Origin: Opitutia bacterium
GTDB lineage: Bacteria > Verrucomicrobiota > Verrucomicrobiia > Opitutales > Opitutaceae
Direction: 5' to 3'
NCBI GenBank assembly: GCA_025351035.1
Contig: JANXWT010000145.1
Coordinates: 1-5,494 of the forward strand
DNA length: 5,494 nucleotides
Shown here: positions 1-5,135 of the stretch, piece after piece
Numbering within the stretch: the first letter of the stretch is position 1
Layout: every line of letters begins with the position of its first letter
Notes under the pieces: generated by a model
Seen by the model: only the letters and a program-made list of their open reading frames with translations
Database searches by the model: none
Told to the model about the DNA's origin: nothing
Position numbers and translations under genes: made by a program

Positions 1-1786
1 CGGTGATCATGAGCGCGTCGCCGTCGTCGAGCACAGGGCGGCAGTAATCCCATTCGCGCGCGAGGACGGCCCAGCCGGCCAACACGTCGAGTTCGGCGAG
101 AGCGTCGGCGGTGCGGTTGAGTGCGGGCGCTTCGGCGAGGACGGCGCTGACTAGGTAGGTGAAAAGCTCGAGCTCGCGGGCGAGCGACTTTTCCTCGGCG
201 GAGAAGATTTCCTTTTCTTTCAGCTTCAGTTCCTCGGTCACGTAGCGTTCGCCGCCGACCGTCGTCTGCTTGCGGATGTAGTCGGCGGGGACGTTGGCGA
301 GATTGGCCTTGGTGATCTCGATGTAGTAGCCGAAGACAGAGGTGAAGCGCACCTTGAGGCTGCGAATGCCGGTGCGCTCCTGCTCCTTGCGCTCCAGTTC
401 GCTGAGCCAGCTCTTGTTGTCGGTCGTGAGACTGCGCAGGCGGTCGAGCTCGGCGTCATAGCCGGCGAGGATGTAGTTGCCGTCCTGCAGATCGTTCGGG
501 AGTTCGTCGGCGAGACTCTGCGCGAGCAGCTCGCGCAGTGCTGGCAGGTCTGTCAACCGCAGGCGAATTCGGGCAACTTCGCCGTTGTGGCTGCCGACGA
601 GATGAGTGTCGAGCAGTTCGAGGCACGCGATGATCGCGGGAATTTGCGCGAGAGTGTCTTTGACGCCGCCGAGTTCGCGCGGATTGCGCAGCCTGTTTTG
701 GAGCCGACCGAGAATGCGCGGGATGTCGCGGACCTTGTTGAGCAGTTCGCGCAACTCGGCGAGGTCGCCCGGTTGGCTGATGAATTCGCCGATGACGATC
801 TGGCGCCGGATGATCTCGGGCAGCGTGAGCGTCGGCGCGGCGAGCCAGCGTTCGAGCAGTCGCGAACCGGCGGCGGTCGTGCTCCGGTCGATGGCGCCGA
901 GCAGCGACGCCTCGCGTGTGTCTCGCATGGACGCGAAGATTTCCAGATTCCGCAGCGTGGCCGGGTCGAGGAGGAGTGTGTGAGCGCTGCGGTATTCCTG
1001 CAGCGAGCGAAGGTTCTCCGGTTTCGCGCAAAGATTTTCCGTCGCGTAGTAGACGAGCGCGCCGGCTGCGCCGAGAGCCGGATGCGTGTGCGCGAGACCG
1101 AAGCCTTGGAGGTTCAGCACGCCGAGGGTGTCCATCACGGTCTTCGCGCCGCCGGAGACATCGAAGTGGTAGCCGGGCAACTCCGAGCAGAGGCGCGCCG
1201 CGCAGAATTGCTGGAGCGCGTGCAAGGCGTGCTCTTCGTGCGGTGCTGATTTCCATTTCTCGAGATCGCCCTCGATCAGCACGAGTTCGGCCGGATCGAG
1301 CGCGGTCAGGACGGGCAAAAGATTTTCGGGACGCGCATCGGTCGCGAGGCGGAATTCGCCGGTCGAGAGATCGATCCACGCGGCGTGCAAGCCGGCTTTG
1401 TCGCAACAGAGGGCGCACAGGTAGTGATTCTTCGCGGCGTCGAGCTGGTTGGCGGAGAGCGTCGTGCCGGGGGAGAGGATGCGTGTGAGCTGGCGGCGGA
1501 CGAGTTTGCCGGCCTTGGCGGGTTCTGTTTGGTCGCAAATGGCGACTTTCTTGCCGGCAGCGAGGAGCTTCGAGACGTAGTTGTCGGCGGCGTGGTGCGG
1601 GATGCCGCACATGGGCGTGTTCTGCCGCTTGGTCAGCGTGATGCCGAGCAGGCGCGAACCGATCTCGGCGTCCTCGAAAAACATCTCGTAGAAGTCGCCA
1701 AGGCGGAAGAGCAGGAGCGTGTTCGCCGGGAGGCCGCGTTTGACCTCGAAATACTGCTGCATCATCGGCGTGAGCTTTTCTGCCAT
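1..1786 (-). CDS. mutS: DNA mismatch repair protein MutS, N-terminal 595 codons (3' end outside window)
   Basis: MutS recognises mispaired or unpaired bases and recruits MutL to start mismatch repair. I translated the minus strand from the ATG at 1786 and it stays open to base 1. The N-terminus reads MAEKLTPMMQQYFEVK, matching the family's TPMMQQY opening. The mismatch-reading Phe-X-Glu motif is intact in GDFYEMF (Phe32, Glu34), followed by MCGIPHHA (59-66) and SPGT (105-108), which closes the mismatch-binding domain. Connector and core/lever domains follow; the clamp region carries FGYYIEI near residue 485, then a KQTTVGGERYVTEELK-like stretch, as in E. coli MutS. The window ends in the segment just before the ATPase domain, so the Walker A and B motifs cannot be assessed; family members are about 850-880 residues. 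No frameshift is seen. ATG 1786 fits homologue length best; there is no Shine-Dalgarno site, only a C-rich tract. It is divergent from the hydrolase gene. Identity is very secure. Confidence 0.96.
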   Translation of the reverse strand, partial: MAEKLTPMMQQYFEVKRGLPANTLLLFRLGDFYEMFFEDAEIGSRLLGITLTKRQNTPMCGIPHHAADNYVSKLLAAGKKVAICDQTEPAKAGKLVRRQLTRILSPGTTLSANQLDAAKNHYLCALCCDKAGLHAAWIDLSTGEFRLATDARPENLLPVLTALDPAELVLIEGDLEKWKSAPHEEHALHALQQFCAARLCSELPGYHFDVSGGAKTVMDTLGVLNLQGFGLAHTHPALGAAGALVYYATENLCAKPENLRSLQEYRSAHTLLLDPATLRNLEIFASMRDTREASLLGAIDRSTTAAGSRLLERWLAAPTLTLPEIIRRQIVIGEFISQPGDLAELRELLNKVRDIPRILGRLQNRLRNPRELGGVKDTLAQIPAIIACLELLDTHLVGSHNGEVARIRLRLTDLPALRELLAQSLADELPNDLQDGNYILAGYDAELDRLRSLTTDNKSWLSELERKEQERTGIRSLKVRFTSVFGYYIEITKANLANVPADYIRKQTTVGGERYVTEELKLKEKEIFSAEEKSLARELELFTYLVSAVLAEAPALNRTADALAELDVLAGWAVLAREWDYCRPVLDDGDALMIT

Positions 1787-1801
1787 GGGAGCGGAGAGGC
1801 T

Positions 1802-1832
1802 CACGCAAAGACGGCAAGGCGCAAAGAAAAAA
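1802..1832. repeat. Short degenerate CGCAAAG-type intergenic repeat
   Basis: The plus strand carries three near-copies of a hexamer: GCAAAG (1805-1810), GCAAGG (1814-1819) and GCAAAG (1821-1826), preceded by TCAC and followed by A6. On the minus strand it reads as CTTTGCG/CTTGCCG/CTTTGCGTGA. From memory, this resembles a dispersed word (roughly TCACGCAAAGACGCAAAGGCGCAAAG) found between genes in many environmental bacterial genomes. The internal repetition is directly visible; membership in a dispersed family is recollection that needs a genome-wide search. Confidence 0.6.
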
Positions 1833-1859
1833 GTTTGGCTTGGCCTCCGCGCCACTCCC

Positions 1860-1865
1860 GGGGAG
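1860..1865 (+). promoter_or_regulatory. Ribosome binding site of the hydrolase gene
   Basis: GGGGAG sits 8 bases before the ATG at 1874. This spacing supports ATG 1874 as the true start, although the reading frame stays open far upstream, back through the region antisense to mutS. Confidence 0.65.
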
Positions 1866-1873
1866 ACAAGAGC

Positions 1874-2641
1874 ATGCTCCTCCACCACGTCGATCTCGGC
1901 GGCGCCGGAAAACCGGCGATGCTTGTCCTGCACGGGCTGCTCGGTTCCTCGCGCAACTGGCAGACGACCGGGAGCGATCTCGCAGAGCACTACCACGTGA
2001 TCGCGCTCGACGCGCGCAACCACGGCCGCTCGCCGCACACCGCCGAGATGAGCGTCGAGCTGATGGCGGACGACGTCCTTGAATGGATGGATGCCAACGG
2101 CGTCGCCAAAGCCACGCTCGTCGGCCACAGCATGGGTGGACGCACCGCGATGTTCGTCGCGTGCCGGCACCCGGAGCGGGTGGAGCGGTTGATCATCGTG
2201 GACGTCGCGCCACGCGACTACGACTGGCTCGGTCACCGCGCGGAGTTCGCGGCGATGCACGAACTCGACCTCGGCAGCCTGCAATCGCGGGCGGAGGCCG
2301 AGATGCGTTTCGAGGCGCGTGTGCCCGACCTCGGGATGCGGAAATTTCTCACGACAAACCTCGCGCGCGGCGAAGACGGACGCTGGCACTGGGCGATCAA
2401 TTTGCCCGGCCTCACGGCCGCGCTGCCGTCTTTTGAGAAAACTCCACTGACACCGGAGGACCGCTACACGGGACCGACGCTGTTTATCGTCGGCGGGCGC
2501 TCACGCTACGTGGAGCCCCGCGACCACGCAGCGATCCGCCAGTATTTTCCCGCCGCAAAAATCGAAGTGATCGCCGACTCCGGCCACAATCCCCACATGG
2601 ACCGCCGCGAGGAGTTCGTGCGGCTAGTGCTCAGCGCTTAG
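1874..2641 (+). CDS. Alpha/beta hydrolase, YbfF/ABHD11-like esterase
   Basis: A 255-residue soluble alpha/beta-hydrolase-fold protein, almost the length of E. coli YbfF (254). Visible landmarks in order: the oxyanion-hole motif LHGLLGS (19-25), the DARNHGRS loop (46-53; YbfF has DMRNHGLS), the nucleophile elbow GHSMGG with Ser86, IVDVAP with Asp110 at the position of the YbfF triad aspartate, and SGHNPH with His238 near the C-terminus. The triad Ser86-Asp110-His238 therefore looks complete. There is no signal peptide or membrane segment, so it is probably cytoplasmic. YbfF-type enzymes hydrolyse short acyl esters and acyl-CoA thioesters in vitro; the physiological substrate is not predictable here. 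ATG 1874 is chosen because a Shine-Dalgarno site precedes it and homology begins here; the upstream extension is antisense to mutS. Its last 11 bases overlap the end of holB tail to tail. A related hydrolase subfamily is possible, but the fold is certain. Confidence 0.9.
   Translation: MLLHHVDLGGAGKPAMLVLHGLLGSSRNWQTTGSDLAEHYHVIALDARNHGRSPHTAEMSVELMADDVLEWMDANGVAKATLVGHSMGGRTAMFVACRHPERVERLIIVDVAPRDYDWLGHRAEFAAMHELDLGSLQSRAEAEMRFEARVPDLGMRKFLTTNLARGEDGRWHWAINLPGLTAALPSFEKTPLTPEDRYTGPTLFIVGGRSRYVEPRDHAAIRQYFPAAKIEVIADSGHNPHMDRREEFVRLVLSA
2631..2641. other. Tail-to-tail overlap of the hydrolase and holB stop codons
   Basis: The hydrolase stop TAG (2639-2641) and the holB stop TGA (minus strand, 2633-2631) lie within 11 shared bases. 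There is no intergenic space for a conventional terminator, and I see no strong hairpin followed by a T-run on either side. A perfect 6-bp palindrome AGCGCT (2633-2638) sits between the stops. Both transcripts probably run into each other's coding region before ending. Confidence 0.85.
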
Positions 2642-3605
2642 CCCACAGCCGGAGCGACGAGAGGAGGAAGTCTTCGAGGGCGGCGGCTTCGTTGAGATTC
2701 AGACGGAGGAGATCGGCGCTGTGTTCGAGGCGTTCGATGGCGGCGACGAGGGAGCGGTCGACGGTGCGGTTGTGCTCGGCGTCGTGGCCCTTGGTGGCCT
2801 TGAGCGCGAAGGCGCGCGTGGCGTGCTCGAGGGAGATGAAAAGCTTCTGGCGGATGCCGACCGCGATGCCGGTCTCGATGGCGACTTGCTCGTCGTCGGC
2901 GAGGTCGGGCGGGAGTTTTTCATTCTGCGCTTTCCAGACTTCGTCAGTGGCGGCGGAGAGGATGCCGTTGAAGCGCGTGACGAGGCCGTAAAGCGCCATG
3001 ATCTGGTCGGTGACGGCGGCTTTTTCACTAACGCCTTCGGAGAGTTTGCCGAGCCAAGTCTGGTAATCGGCGAGCCAGCCAGCGAGGTCGGGGTGGGCGA
3101 GCGGCACGGCAGTCGCGGGGAAACGGAAGTGCAGGCAGCGGCTGCGAATCGTGGGCAGGAGCGCGTAGGGGCGCGTCGTGAGCAGGAGGATCGTCGTGCT
3201 GCGGCTCGGCTCCTCGAGGGTTTTCAGGAAAATGTTGGCCGCGGCGGCATTCATCCGGTCGGCCTCGTAGACCACCGCCACCTTGCTCCGCGAAATCTGC
3301 GGCGACACCTGCACTTGCCCGATGAGATCGCGCGTCGCATCGGCGGTGATGAAGCGCGCCTTGCCGGCGGGACGGAGGGTGAAGAAATCCGGGTGACCCG
3401 CGGGCGGAAAGTATTGGGCCTTGTGCCGCGGGTCGTTGAGCAGGCGGTCGGCGATACCAAGTGCGACGAGATTCAGCGTGTCGAGATCGTCGCCGTGGAG
3501 GAGCAGGCTGTGCGCGAGGCGCTGGCTCTCGATCGCGCGGTCGATCACAGTGGTGGCGGGCGTGCCGGCGAGGGCAGGGGGCCATGGAGTGGGGGCGGTG
3601 GACAT
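2631..3605 (-). CDS. holB: DNA polymerase III delta' subunit (clamp loader)
   Basis: Delta' is the stator of the clamp-loader complex that opens and loads the beta sliding clamp during replication. The 324-residue product is close to E. coli delta' (334). Diagnostic features are the stretch NAAAANIFLKTLEEP (119-133), the sensor-1 segment LLLLTT, and the SRC motif (155-157), the conserved Ser-Arg-Cys that contacts a neighbouring ATPase subunit. The P-loop position is degenerate (LLLHGDDLDTLN, 34-45, no GKT) and the Walker B position reads VVYEADRM, consistent with delta' being ATPase-inactive, unlike tau/gamma. HPDFFTL (71-77) matches the family's HPD(Y/F) element, but the zinc-module cysteines normally just before it are absent. 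The start ATG 3605 has no Shine-Dalgarno site; CCCCC precedes it directly. It lies 49 bp downstream of tmk on the same strand, a common operon pairing. Confidence 0.92.
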   Translation of the reverse strand: MSTAPTPWPPALAGTPATTVIDRAIESQRLAHSLLLHGDDLDTLNLVALGIADRLLNDPRHKAQYFPPAGHPDFFTLRPAGKARFITADATRDLIGQVQVSPQISRSKVAVVYEADRMNAAAANIFLKTLEEPSRSTTILLLTTRPYALLPTIRSRCLHFRFPATAVPLAHPDLAGWLADYQTWLGKLSEGVSEKAAVTDQIMALYGLVTRFNGILSAATDEVWKAQNEKLPPDLADDEQVAIETGIAVGIRQKLFISLEHATRAFALKATKGHDAEHNRTVDRSLVAAIERLEHSADLLRLNLNEAAALEDFLLSSLRLWAKR

Positions 3606-3654
3606 GGGGGACGTCAGACAACAGGAAACAGGCGGATAAGCGGGTCGGATCGCG
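3606..3654 (-). other. tmk-holB intergenic spacer
   Basis: Forty-nine bases separate the tmk stop from the holB start on the same strand. The spacer holds a 7-bp near-tandem duplication (CAACAGG/AAACAGG on plus, 3619-3632), a GGAT/GCGG-repetitive tract (about 3632-3650), and no clear terminator hairpin or Shine-Dalgarno site. Co-transcription of tmk and holB is inferred. Confidence 0.5.
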
Positions 3655-4302
3655 CTACCCGAGGCGGTCGGAGACGGCGGTCCAGATTTTTTTCTCGATC
3701 GCGTCGGCGGTCTTCGTGCCGTCGATGACGACGACGCGCTCGGGCCACTGTTGGGCGAGGAGGAGGTAGCCTTCGCGGACCTTGTCGTAGAATTCTATAT
3801 TCTCGCGCTCCATGCGGTCGGGCAGGTCGGAGGCGCGCTGGCGGACGCGGGCGAGACCAACCTCGGTCGGCACGTCGATGACGATGGTGAGATGCGGCAT
3901 GACGTTGCCCACGGCGAAGCGGTTGATCTGGTTCACCGGATCGGGGGCGAGGTTGCGGGCGATGCCTTGGTAGACGGTGGAGGAATCGAGGAAACGGTCG
4001 GACAGCACGATGGCGCCGCGGGTGAGGGCCGGGGCGATGACCTCGCGGACCACCTGCGCGCGGGCGGCGGCGAAGAGGAGCAGTTCGGTCTCGGCGCACA
4101 TCTCGTCGCCCTTGGAATTATGGACAATGATGTTGCGGATCTGCTCGCCGATCTCGGTGCCGCCCGGCTCGCGGGTGGCAATCACTTCGCGGCCGATTTG
4201 CTGGAGATGCTCGGCAAGGCGGGCGATCTGGGTGGACTTGCCACTGCCCTCGGAGCCCTCGAAAGAGATGAGTTTGCCGGTGATCTTGGACTTGAGTGGC
4301 AT
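3655..4302 (-). CDS. tmk: Thymidylate kinase (dTMP kinase)
   Basis: Tmk phosphorylates dTMP to dTDP with ATP, the last specific step before dTTP for DNA synthesis; it is cytoplasmic. With the ATG at 4302 the product has 215 residues, normal for the family. Motifs in order: P-loop FEGSEGSGKST (14-24), TREPGGTEIG (43-52), AAARAQ (78-83), the DR(F/Y) motif DRFLDSSTVYQG (102-113) that binds dTMP, and a LID region rich in arginines (RVRQRASDLPDRMER, 152-166). The P-loop lacks the arginine of the eukaryotic-type enzymes and the LID supplies basic residues instead, so this is the bacterial type II pattern. An in-frame ATG at 4362 would add 20 residues; I prefer 4302 because the extra residues do not resemble the family and both starts lack a Shine-Dalgarno site. 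It is the first gene of a probable tmk-holB operon, divergent from the proton-channel gene. Confidence 0.94.
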   Translation of the reverse strand: MPLKSKITGKLISFEGSEGSGKSTQIARLAEHLQQIGREVIATREPGGTEIGEQIRNIIVHNSKGDEMCAETELLLFAAARAQVVREVIAPALTRGAIVLSDRFLDSSTVYQGIARNLAPDPVNQINRFAVGNVMPHLTIVIDVPTEVGLARVRQRASDLPDRMERENIEFYDKVREGYLLLAQQWPERVVVIDGTKTADAIEKKIWTAVSDRLG

Positions 4303-4421
4303 GATGGGGATGATGACTGTCCGAACGAAGATGTCGCGGCAAATCTCGGCAACCAGATTCATGCCCGGGGCCCGGAAATTCCATTGATTGCGCGAAACAA
4401 ACGCGGCAACACTCCCCGCAC
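4303..4421. promoter_or_regulatory. Divergent spacer between tmk and the TolQ/ExbB gene
   Basis: If tmk starts at 4302, 119 bases lie between the two divergent starts and must contain or border both promoters. I find no confident -35/-10 pair. The spacer contains a GC block around GGGCCC (4368-4373) abutting a 9-bp inverted repeat GGAAATTCC (4374-4382), and an AT-richer patch (4376-4402) that is the likeliest promoter location. An alternative tmk start at 4362 would shrink the spacer to 59 bases. The regulatory role is inferred from gene orientation. Confidence 0.35.
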
Positions 4422-5126
4422 ATGCCTGTCCTCATTCCGCCGCTGTTCTTCGCCTCCACCATCAACGTCTGGCACGTTTTTCTCACGACCGACCCGGTCG
4501 GCCAGTTCATCATCGCGCTCCTCGCGGTGTTCAGCATTTTCGCGTGGGCCGTGATGCTCGGAAAGCATTCCGAGCTGAAAAAGATGCGGCAGCTCAACCT
4601 GCTTTTCGAGCGCAAGCTCGGCGAAGAGCGCCACATTCTTGATCTGCCGGAAAATCTGCGCAACCGGCGCGACATTCCCTACGCGGATTTGCTGGCCGAT
4701 GCGCTTGAGGCCTACTGGCGCGCGGCGGCGATCGGCAAGGAGAAGGGCGACGACCAGATGCGCTCACGTTTGGAGCACGCTGAGAACGCCATCCAGCGTG
4801 CGCTCGCGCGGCAGTCGCTGCGTTACGAGTCGAGCATGATCATCCTCGCCTCGCTCGTGTCCGGCGCACCGTTCATGGGTTTGTTCGGCACAGTGTGGGG
4901 CATCATGGAGGCGTTCAGCGCGGTGTCGGTCATGCAGAGCGCGAGCATCCAGACGCTCGCACCCGGCGTCTCGGCTGCTTTGCTGACGACCATCTCCGGC
5001 CTGATCGTCGCGATCCCGTCCGTCTTTGGCTACAACATCCTGCTCGGCCACGTGAAGACGATGATCACCGAGTTGGAGAACTATGCGAGCAACCTCGCGG
5101 ACCGTATCGAACTGGAGGCCCGGTAA
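4422..5126 (+). CDS. MotA/TolQ/ExbB-family proton channel protein
   Basis: A 234-residue inner-membrane protein that, with an ExbD/TolR partner, forms the proton-driven stator powering TonB- or TolA-type energy transfer to the outer membrane. It shows the family's three membrane helices: about 26-47 (starting PVGQFIIALL), about 139-165, and about 179-208. A cytoplasmic domain of some 90 residues, rich in charged and helical sequence, lies between helices 1 and 2. Helix 2 carries GLFGTVWGIMEAF (153-165), nearly identical to E. coli TolQ GLFGTVWGIMHAF, with Thr157 at the conserved polar pore position. Helix 3 carries LAPGVSAALLTTISGL (179-194) with Thr190 at the second conserved threonine and ends in IPSVFGYN (198-205). 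TolQ resemblance is slightly stronger than ExbB, but context does not decide, so no symbol is given. ATG 4422 has no Shine-Dalgarno site. Only 9 bp separate it from the ExbD/TolR gene. Confidence 0.92.
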   Translation: MPVLIPPLFFASTINVWHVFLTTDPVGQFIIALLAVFSIFAWAVMLGKHSELKKMRQLNLLFERKLGEERHILDLPENLRNRRDIPYADLLADALEAYWRAAAIGKEKGDDQMRSRLEHAENAIQRALARQSLRYESSMIILASLVSGAPFMGLFGTVWGIMEAFSAVSVMQSASIQTLAPGVSAALLTTISGLIVAIPSVFGYNILLGHVKTMITELENYASNLADRIELEAR

Positions 5127-5129
5127 GGA
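5124..5129 (+). promoter_or_regulatory. Ribosome binding site of the ExbD/TolR gene, overlapping the upstream stop codon
   Basis: TAAGGA lies 6 bases before the ATG at 5136, and its TAA is itself the stop codon of the proton-channel gene. This arrangement supports tight co-translation of the pair and fixes the downstream start. Confidence 0.75.
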
Positions 5130-5135
5130 ACCGCC

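Larger units (their letters stand above)
1787..1873. promoter_or_regulatory. Divergent spacer between mutS and the hydrolase gene
   Basis: These 87 bases separate two divergently transcribed starts, so promoters for both genes should lie here or just inside the neighbouring coding regions. I see no convincing -35/-10 pair on either strand. What it does hold is a degenerate CGCAAAG repeat next to mutS, an A6 run (1827-1832), and an 11-bp inverted repeat (CTCCC-G-GGGAG, 1855-1865) that includes the hydrolase ribosome binding site. The regulatory role is inferred from gene orientation alone. Confidence 0.35.

Noticed and set aside
587..1488. Plus-strand ORFs (587-1249, 916-1488) antisense to mutS
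   Set aside because: Low-complexity charged compositions expected opposite a GC-rich gene, without ribosome binding sites or recognisable motifs.
456..1817. 453-codon minus-strand ORF over the mutS region
   Set aside because: It is in a different frame from mutS, extremely Arg/Pro/His-rich with no recognisable domain, and overlaps a perfectly continuous MutS reading frame. It is a GC-driven artefact.
1385..1873. A 163-residue N-terminal extension or fusion domain on the hydrolase
   Set aside because: The frame is open upstream of 1874, but the extension is antisense to the conserved MutS N-terminus and crosses the repeat. Homology and the ribosome binding site both point to ATG 1874.
3687..3693. 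Seven-A run in the coding strand near the end of tmk as a programmed frameshift or slippage site
   Set aside because: The run is short, falls in codons for Glu-Lys-Lys-Ile with no correctly phased slippery heptamer, and lies 13 codons or so before a normal stop; no alternative product is evident.
2721..3728. 335-codon plus-strand ORF antisense to holB and the end of tmk
   Set aside because: Gly/Glu/Arg/Val-rich mirror of GC-rich coding sequence with no domain; holB on the other strand has clear family motifs throughout.
4384..4411. TTGATT as a -35 box for the proton-channel gene
   Set aside because: No -10-like hexamer is found at a spacing of 16-18 bases; the region 3' to it is GC-rich.
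3751..4554. 267-codon plus-strand ORF crossing tmk and the start of the proton-channel gene
   Set aside because: It runs antisense to tmk, then out of frame through the channel gene; no motif of its own.
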